DNA of 10,502 nucleotides from Candidatus Latescibacterota bacterium (GTDB taxonomy: Bacteria; Latescibacterota; UBA2968; GCA-2709665). The notes under the pieces were generated by a model that saw only the letters and a list, made by a program, of their open reading frames with translations, ran no database searches and was not told the origin of the DNA. Both the position numbers and the translations under genes were made by a program. Below are positions 1 through 8,635 of this stretch, in pieces. Each line of letters opens with the position of its first letter. Within the stretch, counting starts at the first letter, position 1. The DNA lies in assembly GCA_012271065.1 (NCBI GenBank), contig JAAXHE010000340.1, positions 1-10,502 on the forward strand, written 5' to 3'.

Positions 1-11
1 GACTTGATTCC

Positions 12-17
12 GAGGGG
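12..17 (+). promoter_or_regulatory. Shine-Dalgarno site of the TonB receptor gene
   Basis: GAGGGG ends 7 nt before the ATG at 25. It decides the start in favour of that ATG over the in-frame TTG at position 4, which would put this site inside the coding region. Confidence 0.7.
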
Positions 18-24
18 ATTCAAT

Positions 25-3000
25 ATGACTACGCGTAATTTTGAGCAACTGCGTGGAATGCTGAAGTGCTGCGCATTGGCGATCATGTTGTTACCAGGCA
101 CGGTGGTTTTCGCCCAAAACCAGGACGATGCGGGCGATGAGCTTGAAGAGATCGTCGTAACAGGAACGCGCATCGCAAGCGGCAACCTCCAGAGCGCGGT
201 GCCGGTCACCACGGTGGACGCCGAGTATATCCGGCTCTCGGGCGAGACCATTCTCACCGATTTGCTGCAGCAAACGCCCTCCTTGATCGGTTCCGATTCG
301 GGCAACTACGTGGGCGATACCGGCGAAGGCAATCCCGGCAACGGGGACGGCACCGCCGCGCTCAACCTGCGAAATCTCGGAGAGGAGCGAACGCTTGTAC
401 TCGTCAACGGCCGGCGCCATATCGCAAGCCGGGCGGGCACGGCGGTGGTGGACATCAACACGATCCCCACGGCCCTGGTCGAGCGCGTGGAGGTCCTGAC
501 GGGTGGGGCGTCGGCCATCTATGGCGCCGACGGGGTCAGCGGCGTCGTGAACTTCATTCTGCGCGACGACTTCGAAGGCATGGACTTCAGCGTCCAGTCC
601 AGTGCGCCGGACGAATCCGGCGGGGCGAACTACCTGGCCAGTGCCACGGTCGGCACCAATTTCGGCGGCGGCCGCGGCAATGTCGCCCTCAATGTCGAGT
701 ATTTTCGCCAAGAAAGGCTATTGAACATTCAACGGGGAATGATTCCCGGATTGCCGGAAACCATAAACATCAACCCCGATGACGATACCGGCGTGGACGA
801 TCCGAATCTGCCCGACCGGATATTTGTCGCGAACCAGGCCCTTCCCCTGACATCGCGCGAAGGCGTCCTTTTCACGGGCGACTTCACTTTTGACTTTTTC
901 GTTCCGACCTATACCGGCGATGGTCGCGTGTTCGACCAGGGCATCCTGACGTCCGACCAAAACCAGATCGGCGGTGACGGTTTGCCCGATACCAACCCGG
1001 TGACCGCGCCATTCATTGGGGCGGAAGAACGGTACAACCTGAATTTGCTGTCGCATTACGAGTTTGCGGACAACGTCGAGGGGTATTTTGAATTCAAGTA
1101 CGTGGACACCTCTATCGATCGCGAACGCGATGGAATTTCGATCGACGATTCGCTGATATTCGTATTCGACAATCCGTTTATCCCTCCAACCGTTCCCCGG
1201 GTGCCGTTTTTCGCCGTAGACGGCGATGATAGATTCGGTGGTATCGACATCATTGCAATGGGCCGGGACAATTTCGATCTCGCATCGCGAAGTGCGTTGG
1301 ACAATCGCGAACTCTCTCGAATGGTCGCAGGGTTTCGGGGAGACCTTACCGACAATATCAACTATGACATTTCCCTCGTCTACGGGCAGGTCGATACAAG
1401 TCTGACATTGCCGAATACCAGGATCGAGGACAGGTTCTATGCGGCACTGGACGCTGTAATCGACCCCGCCACCGGTCAACCCACCTGCCGCTCGAACCTC
1501 GATCCCTCGACACGGCCGACCAATATTCACGATATCGATCCCGATGTCGCGGACTACCTTGGCACGTTCACCGAGGACGGCGATCCGACCTACAGCTTTT
1601 TCTCAAGCTACAACATCGATACGTTCGGCGATCCGAGCGTATCCTCAACGACCTTTACACCGGGGCCCAACAGCGGATGCCATCCACTGAACCTCTTCGG
1701 ATTCGAGCAAAGCTCTCCCGAGTCCATTGCGTTTGCGACACTGCCGACGACGACCAGAACCAGTCTGTCCCAGCAGGTGTTTTCAGCCGTTGTGACCGGC
1801 GACACAGAGGGATTCGTTTCGATGCCTGCAGGACCGCTGGGCTTTGCGCTCGGCACCGAATACCGGGAAGAAGACAGTCGCCTGATGCCCGATGAGCTCA
1901 ATCAGCGTGGCGCGACCTTCGATCCGCCCCTGCCCGCGACCGCCGGCCAGTTCGATGTGCTGGAGTTTTTCGGCGAGGTATCGGTACCGTTGCTCTCGGG
2001 CCAGCCGATGTTCGAAGATTTGTCGGTCGGTGGCGCCGTACGCTGGTCGGACTACTCGACCGTCGGCGACACCCTGACTTCACGCGGCACCCTGTCATGG
2101 AGTCCGGTCGACACGTTTACGGTTCGCGGTTCGTTTTCGCGCGCGATTCGCGCCCCGAACATCAATGAACTGTTCCAGCCGCAAGCCAATACGTTCTTTG
2201 AGCCGACCGATCCTTGCCTGCCCCAGCAACTGGGGCTGGGCTCGAGCACGCGCGTGGCCAACTGCACGGCGGATCTCGCGGCGGTTGGAATCGAGATCGC
2301 CGATTACATCACGCCGGCGTCCGGGCCGTTTCTCGGCAGGTCCGGCGGCAATCCCGACTTGACGGAGGAAACGTCGGATTCATACACCTTCGGCGCGGTA
2401 TTCACACCGAGCTCTGTCCCCGGTCTGAGCATATCCCTCGATTTCTGGAATATCGAAATCGAGGACGCAATTATCGAAACGGACATTCAGGACATCATCA
2501 ATTCCTGTTATGACGCGCCGGACCTGAACAATCAGTTCTGCGATTTGCTGGCGCGGTCCAGTGTTACCGGTTTCTTCACGGACGGTCAGACGTCCACCGT
2601 GAACATCGCATTTTTCGAAAGTTCCGGCGTCGATCTTGAGTTCCTGTATACGTTCGATGTTGCCGAACTGTTTTCGTCTGCTTCGAGTCTCGGCGATGCC
2701 AGAATCCGGTTGGTCGGCACCAAGACCGACAGCCTCAGCATGGTTACCGTCCCCGGTGGCGGTGCGGACGATGAACTGGGCGAGCTCGATACGCTTCTCG
2801 GCCGCGCCGCGCCCGAAAACGTCGTCAATCTCGACCTCACCTGGTTCCGCGACAACTTGTCCGTCAACTATCAGTACACCTATCGGTCCAGCATGCTGCG
2901 CCTTGAACAAGCAGACCTCGCCCTGAAGCCGGACACGTTGTTCCCGTTCGACACCAGGTCCAGAGTACGTCACGACCTGAGCGCCACATACAGGCTCAAT

Positions 3001-3114
3001 GACAACTTCGAACTGTTCGGCGGCGTGAACAACCTGACCAAGCCCAGCCGGGAAATCGGGTTCATTCCGGTGGATCGCGTCCTCTTCCTCGGCGCGACCT
3101 ATTCGGGCCTATAG
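25..3114 (+). CDS. TonB-dependent outer-membrane receptor
   Basis: This is a complete 1029-residue TonB-dependent receptor, which would import a ligand across the outer membrane using energy from TonB-ExbBD. I chose the ATG at 25 because GAGGGG (12-17) lies 7 nt upstream and a signal peptide follows directly; an upstream TTG at 4 would only add 7 unlikely residues. Residues 1-30 are a signal peptide ending VVFA, with Q31 as the likely new N-terminus. The TonB-box region EEIVVTGTRI is at 41-50. The plug domain (about 58-185) has LNLRNLGEERTLVLVNGRR and ERVEVLTGGASAIYGADG, both highly characteristic of the family. The rest is the beta-barrel, including a segment around GNPDLTEETSDSYTFG. Cysteine pairs at residues 488/552, 731/747 and 828/839 are likely loop disulfides. 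The last residues (FLGATYSGL) lack the usual terminal aromatic. The substrate cannot be told from sequence; siderophore, peptide or carbohydrate are all possible. The promoter lies outside the window. Confidence 0.96.
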   Translation: MTTRNFEQLRGMLKCCALAIMLLPGTVVFAQNQDDAGDELEEIVVTGTRIASGNLQSAVPVTTVDAEYIRLSGETILTDLLQQTPSLIGSDSGNYVGDTGEGNPGNGDGTAALNLRNLGEERTLVLVNGRRHIASRAGTAVVDINTIPTALVERVEVLTGGASAIYGADGVSGVVNFILRDDFEGMDFSVQSSAPDESGGANYLASATVGTNFGGGRGNVALNVEYFRQERLLNIQRGMIPGLPETININPDDDTGVDDPNLPDRIFVANQALPLTSREGVLFTGDFTFDFFVPTYTGDGRVFDQGILTSDQNQIGGDGLPDTNPVTAPFIGAEERYNLNLLSHYEFADNVEGYFEFKYVDTSIDRERDGISIDDSLIFVFDNPFIPPTVPRVPFFAVDGDDRFGGIDIIAMGRDNFDLASRSALDNRELSRMVAGFRGDLTDNINYDISLVYGQVDTSLTLPNTRIEDRFYAALDAVIDPATGQPTCRSNLDPSTRPTNIHDIDPDVADYLGTFTEDGDPTYSFFSSYNIDTFGDPSVSSTTFTPGPNSGCHPLNLFGFEQSSPESIAFATLPTTTRTSLSQQVFSAVVTGDTEGFVSMPAGPLGFALGTEYREEDSRLMPDELNQRGATFDPPLPATAGQFDVLEFFGEVSVPLLSGQPMFEDLSVGGAVRWSDYSTVGDTLTSRGTLSWSPVDTFTVRGSFSRAIRAPNINELFQPQANTFFEPTDPCLPQQLGLGSSTRVANCTADLAAVGIEIADYITPASGPFLGRSGGNPDLTEETSDSYTFGAVFTPSSVPGLSISLDFWNIEIEDAIIETDIQDIINSCYDAPDLNNQFCDLLARSSVTGFFTDGQTSTVNIAFFESSGVDLEFLYTFDVAELFSSASSLGDARIRLVGTKTDSLSMVTVPGGGADDELGELDTLLGRAAPENVVNLDLTWFRDNLSVNYQYTYRSSMLRLEQADLALKPDTLFPFDTRSRVRHDLSATYRLNDNFELFGGVNNLTKPSREIGFIPVDRVLFLGATYSGL

Positions 3115-3220
3115 GCGCGGACCTCCACGCAACCACCGACGTAGCGAGGTCGTGTGCGAATAGCCCTTGCCCGCGTCGTGTGCGCGGCGCGGGGCCAGGA
3201 GGCATGGCGGAGAAATTCCG

Positions 3221-3253
3221 GTCACCGTCAATCGCGGATTTGACGGACGTGAC
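3221..3253. other. Bulged inverted repeat between receptor and propeller genes
   Basis: The arms GTCAC-CGTCAA (3221-3231, counting one shared C) and TTGACG...GTGAC (3240-3253) can form about 11 base pairs with an 8-nt loop and a 3-nt bulge. No T-run follows, so it is not a standard intrinsic terminator. The right arm contains TTGACG (3240-3245), which resembles a sigma70 -35 box, but no convincing -10 lies 16-18 nt downstream. It could be a weak terminator of the receptor gene, an operator, or part of the leader of the next gene. A smaller inverted repeat (GACCTC 3120-3125 / GAGGTC 3146-3151) and a repeated 10-mer GTCGTGTGCG (3149-3158 and 3175-3184) lie earlier in the same gap. The rest of 3115-3356 shows no supported gene. 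Confidence 0.35.
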
Positions 3254-3345
3254 CGACTCAAGAGTTTCGAACAGCTTCAGTTTTCAGATCAGGCCATCGC
3301 TTTTGCGGGGGAATCCTTACAGAATGTACCCCCAATAACAAATTC

Positions 3346-3353
3346 GGGGAGAG
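3346..3353 (+). promoter_or_regulatory. Shine-Dalgarno site of the propeller gene
   Basis: GGGGAGAG lies immediately before the ATG at 3357 (GGGGAG ends 5 nt from it) and fixes that start. Just upstream, CCCCC (3329-3333) could pair either with GGGGG (3307-3311) or with the GGGG of this site. That is a possible but unproven way to modulate translation. Confidence 0.65.
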
Positions 3354-3356
3354 CTC

Positions 3357-6146
3357 ATGCTGAAAAAGACAATCGTCACCGTCGTTCTGTCCACACTGTT
3401 GCCAATTTCATTGGCTCATGCGGAGGGAGTTCAGGATATCGTCGCGGCAACGCATTACCGCGAAATCGGTCCGACCCGTCCTGGCGGACGCGTCGTATCG
3501 TTTGCGGTCTCCGAAAGCGATCCGGACCTCTTTTTTGCAGGCGCAGGACCCGGCGGCGTCTGGAAGACAGTCAATGGCGGAATTTCGTTCGAGACTGTAT
3601 TCGAATCCGAGTCCGTGGCGTCAATCGGCGATATCGCGATTGCACCTTCAGATGACAACATCATCTGGATTGGAACCGGCGAAGCCAACCTCCGAAACAG
3701 CACTTACTACGGCAACGGTGTGTACCGGTCGACCGACGGTGGCGAAACGTGGACCCACATGGGGCTCCCTGAATCCCATCACATCGGTCGAGTAATCATT
3801 CATCCAGACAACCCCAACACAGTGTTCGTGGCCGCACAGGGACACTTGTATTCCGAGAACCCGGAACGCGGCGTATTCAAGACAACCGACGGCGGCAACA
3901 CCTGGCGGAAAACGCTCGGCGTCAACGTCCACGGCCGCGACATCGGCGCGACTGATGTGCGATTCAACCCCAATAATCCCGACGAACTCATGGCCGTTAC
4001 TTATGACCGCCAAAGGATGCCGTGGGGATTTCGAACTGCGGGACCGGGCAGCGGAATCTACCGGTCATCTGACAACGGTGAAACGTGGCAGAAACTCGAT
4101 AACGGTCTGCCAGGCGGTAATCTCGGCAAAATCGGTATCGACTTTTTTGCCGGCGATCCGGACATCGTCTACGCAACAGTAGACAACGCGAATGTCGTTG
4201 GGCAAAGCGAAGCCGATCGTTGGCAACAGTTAGTGAGCGGCCTCATGATCGAGGAATCGACCATCGGCCACCAGATTTTCCGCAGCGACGACGGCGGAAC
4301 CAGTTGGCGGCAGGTTAGCAGGCACGGCGAGAGTATTGGCAATCGCTCCAATTACTATGGCCAGATTATCGTCGACCCGGCCGATAGCCAGCACGTTTAT
4401 GTCCTGAGTGAAATCGTGCTTGAGTCATTCGATGGCGGACAAAGCTGGCAACAAAGAATCCGCTATGGTGGCGACAATCATGTGCTGTGGATAAACCCCG
4501 GAAACTCTCGCCACCTCCTGATGGGATACGACTACGGCATGGCAATTTCTCGGGATGCCGGCGCGAACTGGTACCATCCGGACGAGTTGTCGATGGCCCA
4601 GATCTACGCGGTCGGCATCGACAATGAGCGACCTTACAACGTTTATGCCGGAATGCAGGACTTTGGATCGTGGAAAGGCCCCAGCACAAAAAAGGGTCGA
4701 TTCCCGATTCGATTCGAAGATTGGGAGCACGTCAACGGCGGTGACGGCTTCTACAACCGTGCCGACCCGATCGACGGACGGTGGCTTTACAGCGGCTCTC
4801 AGTTCGGTCACATCGTGCGTATCGATCAACGTACCGGCGAGCGCAAAACAATCGTGGACGACCAGGAACTCGACCACAGGTTTAACTGGAACACACCCTT
4901 CATTGTCTCGCCCCACGATAATGAAACTCTTTTCGTCGGCGCAGAGCGACTACTCCGCTCCGATAACCGTGGTGACGATTGGCAGGTATTGGGCCCCGAC
5001 CTTACGACGAACGATTCATCGAGGTTCAACGGCGTCGGTGCGGTGAGTTACTGCACAATCACGACGATCGACCAGTCGAAGCTCGATGCCAACCTCCTTT
5101 GGGCAGGAACTGACGACGGCAACATCCAGGTCAGCATTGATGGTGGTGAGTCATGGACAGAAGTTGGCGGCAACATAACGGACCCGACAGGGTACTGGGT
5201 AACGCGCGTCGTTGCGTCTGCACACACTACGGATCGCGCTTATGTTTCGGTGAGCGGTTTCCATCACGACGATTTCCGTCCTCTTGTCTATCGGACAGAC
5301 GACCGCGGTCGCTCCTGGATCTCAATCACAAACGGACTTGGGCATTCTTCGGTAAACGTGATCCAGGAAGACCCGGTCAATGAAAACGTCTTGTATGCGG
5401 GCAACGACCAAGCTGTCTATGTCAGTGTCGATACCGGCAGGAATTGGCACCGTATGCAGAACAACATGCCCACCATCCCGGTCCACGACCTCGTCGTTCA
5501 CGAACGCGAGAATGACCTGGTTGTCGGCACGCACGGCCGCGGCGTTTATATCGCCGACGTTTCGATACTGCAGCAGTTTGATCCGGACTGGCTATCGGCA
5601 AGCGTACACCTACTCGAGCCCGAGCCTGTTGTGCAATGGCGAATGGTTCGACAACCGGCAGTAAGCGCACAGAATTTTGCCGGAGAAAACGCGCAACCGG
5701 CAGTACGGATCGCATATTGGCTTGGCGGTGAACCGAACGGCCCAGTGTCCCTTGCTGTCCATGATGGCGATCGGAAACTGATGGATCTTTCCGCGACCGG
5801 GCGGCAAGGACTGAACATGGCCGACTGGTACATGACGCGTACCGAAGCACGAACGGAAGCAGAACAGGCCGAATGGACCGAGTTTCAGGCTATGCTGGCC
5901 AACGAGACCGAGTTCTTCGACTACTACGACACGGTCGAACAGTTCCCCGAGCCGGGTGAGGAAGTCGATCGATTCGGACGTTCACTCAACACGCGCGTTC
6001 ACCCGCTAGTGAGCTTGTTCGATCGCGACGTCAAGTTTTTTCGCGTTGGACCGGGGCACTATCGCGTCGTTCTGACTGTTGGCGACGTTGACTACGAAAC
6101 CCAGGCGGTCCTTCTGGCCGATGAGTGGTATCGGAACCAAAATTAG
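3357..6146 (+). CDS. Secreted sortilin/BNR-type beta-propeller protein
   Basis: The 929-residue product is exported and built of Asp-box (BNR) repeats, as in the VPS10/sortilin-like proteins often labelled 'glycosyl hydrolase' in databases. Residues 1-22 are a signal peptide (MLKKTIVTVV...SLAHA, cut before EGVQ). Ten Asp boxes of the form S/T-x-D-x-G-x-x-W are visible at about residues 125, 176, 237, 310, 357, 398, 535, 593, 647 and 690, for example STDGGETW, TTDGGNTW and SIDGGESW, with a degenerate TVNGGISF at 71. The family-typical GGDGFYNRADP is near 461. From about 745 on, a non-propeller region ends in a beta-sandwich-like tail (RVGPGHYRVVLTVGDVDYE). I see no catalytic residues that would support enzyme activity; binding of proteins or glycans outside the inner membrane is the safer inference. 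The start is fixed by the SD at 3346. It is separated from the receptor by 242 bp, so co-transcription is uncertain. Confidence 0.93.
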   Translation: MLKKTIVTVVLSTLLPISLAHAEGVQDIVAATHYREIGPTRPGGRVVSFAVSESDPDLFFAGAGPGGVWKTVNGGISFETVFESESVASIGDIAIAPSDDNIIWIGTGEANLRNSTYYGNGVYRSTDGGETWTHMGLPESHHIGRVIIHPDNPNTVFVAAQGHLYSENPERGVFKTTDGGNTWRKTLGVNVHGRDIGATDVRFNPNNPDELMAVTYDRQRMPWGFRTAGPGSGIYRSSDNGETWQKLDNGLPGGNLGKIGIDFFAGDPDIVYATVDNANVVGQSEADRWQQLVSGLMIEESTIGHQIFRSDDGGTSWRQVSRHGESIGNRSNYYGQIIVDPADSQHVYVLSEIVLESFDGGQSWQQRIRYGGDNHVLWINPGNSRHLLMGYDYGMAISRDAGANWYHPDELSMAQIYAVGIDNERPYNVYAGMQDFGSWKGPSTKKGRFPIRFEDWEHVNGGDGFYNRADPIDGRWLYSGSQFGHIVRIDQRTGERKTIVDDQELDHRFNWNTPFIVSPHDNETLFVGAERLLRSDNRGDDWQVLGPDLTTNDSSRFNGVGAVSYCTITTIDQSKLDANLLWAGTDDGNIQVSIDGGESWTEVGGNITDPTGYWVTRVVASAHTTDRAYVSVSGFHHDDFRPLVYRTDDRGRSWISITNGLGHSSVNVIQEDPVNENVLYAGNDQAVYVSVDTGRNWHRMQNNMPTIPVHDLVVHERENDLVVGTHGRGVYIADVSILQQFDPDWLSASVHLLEPEPVVQWRMVRQPAVSAQNFAGENAQPAVRIAYWLGGEPNGPVSLAVHDGDRKLMDLSATGRQGLNMADWYMTRTEARTEAEQAEWTEFQAMLANETEFFDYYDTVEQFPEPGEEVDRFGRSLNTRVHPLVSLFDRDVKFFRVGPGHYRVVLTVGDVDYETQAVLLADEWYRNQN

Positions 6147-6148
6147 GT

Positions 6149-6286
6149 GATCTGGCTGTGCCTGCCTTCGGCCCGGATCGCCAGGCATTACCGCGTGTAC
6201 TCATCAATCACGGTGAGCATTCGAAACGCTCGCCCGTCGTGGGTCCGATCCATGACGAAGTCTAAGCACGCTGGGCGGATTGAGCT
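6149..6286 (-). pseudogene. IS3-type transposase (OrfB) remnant
   Basis: Read on the minus strand, this stretch translates as an internal piece of an IS3-family transposase (rve/DDE integrase core). It begins near RPACL, followed by DFVMDRTHDGRAF, then MLTVIDEYTR, an in-frame TAA (6188-6190), and CLAIRAEGRHSQI. In intact relatives the segment reads DEYTRECLA, so the stop replaces a Glu codon by a single G-to-T change. The first Asp of DFVMD is where the first catalytic Asp of the DDE triad is expected. Only about 45 codons remain; the N-terminal helper ORF, the rest of the catalytic core and both terminal repeats are not visible. The similarity ends almost exactly at the stop codon of the propeller gene. 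It is a dead fragment of a former insertion. The family call rests on motif recognition only. Confidence 0.75.
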
Positions 6287-6290
6287 AACA

Positions 6291-6320
6291 AGGGCTCTCC
6301 GTAAACGCTCTCACGGCCCT
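6291..6320. terminator. Possible stem-loop between convergent genes
   Basis: AGGG (6291-6294) can pair with CCCT (6317-6320), and CCGT (6299-6302) with ACGG (6313-6316), giving an 8-bp stem with a 4-nt bulge and a 10-nt loop. It sits between the convergent propeller and DUF5916 genes, a usual place for a bidirectional terminator. No T-run follows on either strand, so support is weak. Confidence 0.2.
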
Positions 6321-6325
6321 GAACT

Positions 6326-8548
6326 TCAGAACCGAATCGTGTAGTTCAACTTCGCCGTCAAATCGGCGTTCATCGAGTGATACGTGCCGTCCTGGTCATA
6401 ATCGACAAGGTTGTGATTCAGCACCAGGTAGACTTCCCTGCCGGCCTGCGGGATCCAGTGCAACCGCGAATTGATCCCGAATTCGTAACTGTCATTGTCC
6501 CACTGGACCAGGTTGACCCAGGAAAGCGTTGAGGAGAACACGACATCGGTGCGCAGCCGGGTCAGTCGGGAGACAAACGCGCCGTGCGGCAGATCGATGT
6601 CATTGACCTGATACCGTACGTCAAGGGCAAAGTGCGAGGATGGCCGCCAAACTATCCTCGGCTGCATCGAGACTCTCCGGCCGTCATAAAAGTCCCCAGA
6701 CTGGTAGCCGAAACCCACGGCAACCTTGCGCTGATCGGCGGTCCCGATATCGATATTGCACCCGTCGAACGTATAAACGCCCAACGGAATCACGACATTG
6801 TCCACGGGGTTGCGGGCGCGACGGATGTTGAACGGGCGGATCAGGCCTTCCGTGTCCCGGGAGCAACCGGAGAACACGCGATCGCCGGCGTGGAAGAAAA
6901 AGCCTGCGCGAAAACCGACGGACTCGCTCTGCAGACTCCCGTCAGAGAGACGTTCGCTTCGCTCGAACTGCGGCCCTGCGAACAGTGCCCGGTAAAACGT
7001 GCCCCGGGGTCGATGAGAGTAGCTGATGTTCCCTGAATATTGTCGTATACCGACGCGGTTGGCGAAGCCCAGGGCGGGATTGAAATGCTCGCCCAATTGA
7101 ACATAGCTCACATTGCCGTTCCACTTGTCGATACTCCGAATGCTAAACCCGGCTCCGAACGCCGTGTCGTCGCCGTCCAGACCGGGGGTCGAGGATTTCT
7201 GGAACCAGGCATCGCCCTCGGCCGTGCGCCTGCCCGGCAGACGCGTATTGAGGTAGCGAAAGTCCGCGCCCACCACGGTGTTGTCCAGATTGGTGTGCGG
7301 ATCTCCGTCCGTCAAGATGACCCCGAGGTTCGACTCATCCAGGACATTGACCACGGCCCGGCCCACGAACAGGTTCGACGCCTCAACGTCTTCGAACGCC
7401 GCCTGGCGGATGTCGATGACGCCGAGGTTCCAGCGGCCGATCCGGCCGGTCAACTTGGCTCCTGCCTCGATATCCACCGGCTGTCGCGACTCGCTCAGGC
7501 CGATGGTGCGTGAGAAGAAGGGCCGGCCGTTCTGTGAGCCCGGACCGCCGGGACCGCCGCCGCGACTCTGTCCGGAGAGGCGCGCAAACTCGAAAATGTC
7601 CGCGTCCTGCAGGAAGAAGTCACGCTTTTCCGGAAACAACAGGCTGAAACGGGTGAGGTTGACCTGGCGGTCGTCCACCTCGGTTGCGGAAAAATCCGTG
7701 TTCAGCGTCAGTACGCCCGTCAACGCCGGCGTGAACTTGTAGAACACGTCCACGGAAGGCTCCGTCGCGGATTCGGAACCGGACGGAACGAAGAATCTGG
7801 ACTCGCGGGAGCTCAGCGACGGAACGACGTCCAGGCCGATTCCCTGCTCCAGACCCTGAAGACCCACGAGCGTGCCGGCAATGCTCGGATTCTGCTGGCG
7901 GGTCCGGGACATCCAGCCGTCGGTTTCGTTCCGGCGGGCAATCCCGCGGGTGAAATTGATTCCCCAGCTATCGCTGTTCGGGTCGAAGGACAGAGTCTTG
8001 AACGGGATGGCCATCTCCGCAGTCCACCCTTCGTCGTGAATCCTGGCCTGCGCACGCCAGATGCCCACCCAGTCGAAATTTGTCTGGGTGGTGCTGCGGT
8101 AAATTGCCTCGGAACGCACACCGTTGGGATTCAACTGAAACAGGTAACCGTTGCGCCGGTCGAGAAACGGGTCGAGGATCACGCCGAAGTAATCGTCATC
8201 GTCGACACTGGATCCCTGTCGAAGTATCTGGGCGGTGATTTCCCCAGGTTGGCTGTCCAGCAGGCGCGCCCCGACGTACAGGTGGGTGTCGTCGTAGAGC
8301 ACGAATACGAGCATCGTTTCCGTGGGTTCCTCGTATTCATTGGGATTGATCTGGTGGAAGTCGTCGATCGGAACGGCCCGACGCCAGATCTCCTCATCCA
8401 GGATCCCGTCGATGGCAGGCGCCACTTCGGTGCGCACGATTCGCACCGACTTTTCCTGGGAGCCGCGGTCGGTTTGGCCCAGGGCAGTCGCGTGTACGGT
8501 CATCACGCACGCCAGGGTCATCAAAATGCGCGTTTGGCTGCGTTGCAT
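6326..8548 (-). CDS. CBM9-like / DUF5916 outer-membrane protein
   Basis: This 740-residue protein has the architecture of carbohydrate-binding family-9-like proteins fused to a DUF5916 barrel. Residues 1-24 form a signal peptide (hydrophobic LMTLACVMTVHATALG, cut before QTD). Residues about 36-225 are the CBM9-like beta-sandwich, with AIDGILDEEIW near 45-55, LYVGARLLDS near 90, DDYFGVILDPFLDRRNGYLF near 118-137 and GWTAEMAIPFKTL near 174-186. From about 240 the DUF5916 region has FSLLFPEKRDFFLQDADIFEF and a Gly-rich loop (GGGPGGPG) before FFSRTIGL, with alternating beta strands to the end; the C-terminus NYTIRF ends in Phe, as expected of outer-membrane barrels. The ligand and exact role are unknown. 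The gene is convergent to the propeller gene. A truncated copy of its last 64 codons lies upstream at 8851-9045. The ATG at 8548 has only a weak SD; the start is chosen for the signal peptide. Confidence 0.93.
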   Translation of the reverse strand: MQRSQTRILMTLACVMTVHATALGQTDRGSQEKSVRIVRTEVAPAIDGILDEEIWRRAVPIDDFHQINPNEYEEPTETMLVFVLYDDTHLYVGARLLDSQPGEITAQILRQGSSVDDDDYFGVILDPFLDRRNGYLFQLNPNGVRSEAIYRSTTQTNFDWVGIWRAQARIHDEGWTAEMAIPFKTLSFDPNSDSWGINFTRGIARRNETDGWMSRTRQQNPSIAGTLVGLQGLEQGIGLDVVPSLSSRESRFFVPSGSESATEPSVDVFYKFTPALTGVLTLNTDFSATEVDDRQVNLTRFSLLFPEKRDFFLQDADIFEFARLSGQSRGGGPGGPGSQNGRPFFSRTIGLSESRQPVDIEAGAKLTGRIGRWNLGVIDIRQAAFEDVEASNLFVGRAVVNVLDESNLGVILTDGDPHTNLDNTVVGADFRYLNTRLPGRRTAEGDAWFQKSSTPGLDGDDTAFGAGFSIRSIDKWNGNVSYVQLGEHFNPALGFANRVGIRQYSGNISYSHRPRGTFYRALFAGPQFERSERLSDGSLQSESVGFRAGFFFHAGDRVFSGCSRDTEGLIRPFNIRRARNPVDNVVIPLGVYTFDGCNIDIGTADQRKVAVGFGYQSGDFYDGRRVSMQPRIVWRPSSHFALDVRYQVNDIDLPHGAFVSRLTRLRTDVVFSSTLSWVNLVQWDNDSYEFGINSRLHWIPQAGREVYLVLNHNLVDYDQDGTYHSMNADLTAKLNYTIRF

Positions 8549-8588
8549 GGACGGTCCGATACCTGGAGGCGATCCGGCTCAACAAGTC

Positions 8589-8620
8589 ATTATTGCACTT
8601 GCCGTTGAACCAGTCGGCAA
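8589..8620 (-). promoter_or_regulatory. Candidate extended -10 promoter and operator-like dyad
   Basis: Read on the minus strand, TGC followed by AATAAT (8594 down to 8589) resembles an extended -10 element, about 40 nt upstream of the start of the DUF5916 gene at 8548. No good -35 is present at 17 nt. Overlapping it upstream is a perfect 6-bp inverted repeat, TTGCCG (8599-8604) and CGGCAA (8615-8620), with a 10-nt spacer, which would be well placed as a repressor site. This is pattern-based only. Confidence 0.3.
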
Positions 8621-8635
8621 AACCCATTGTCCCTA

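Noticed and set aside
718..1530. Minus-strand open frame of about 270 codons inside the TonB receptor gene
   Set aside because: Antisense shadow of a clearly coding barrel region; no domain, signal peptide or ribosome-binding site supports it.
3167..3655. Plus-strand open frame of about 162 codons overlapping the start of the propeller gene
   Set aside because: Its Arg-rich composition is typical of out-of-frame translation, and it would run through the strong SD and signal peptide of the propeller gene in another frame.
3357..6146. Assigning the propeller protein as a glycosyl hydrolase or sialidase
   Set aside because: Asp boxes are structural turns shared by many propellers, and no sialidase catalytic set (Arg triad, Tyr/Glu pair) could be identified.
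8036..8608. Plus-strand open frame antisense to the 5' part of the DUF5916 gene
   Set aside because: No recognisable product; it mirrors the CBM9-like domain coding region on the minus strand.
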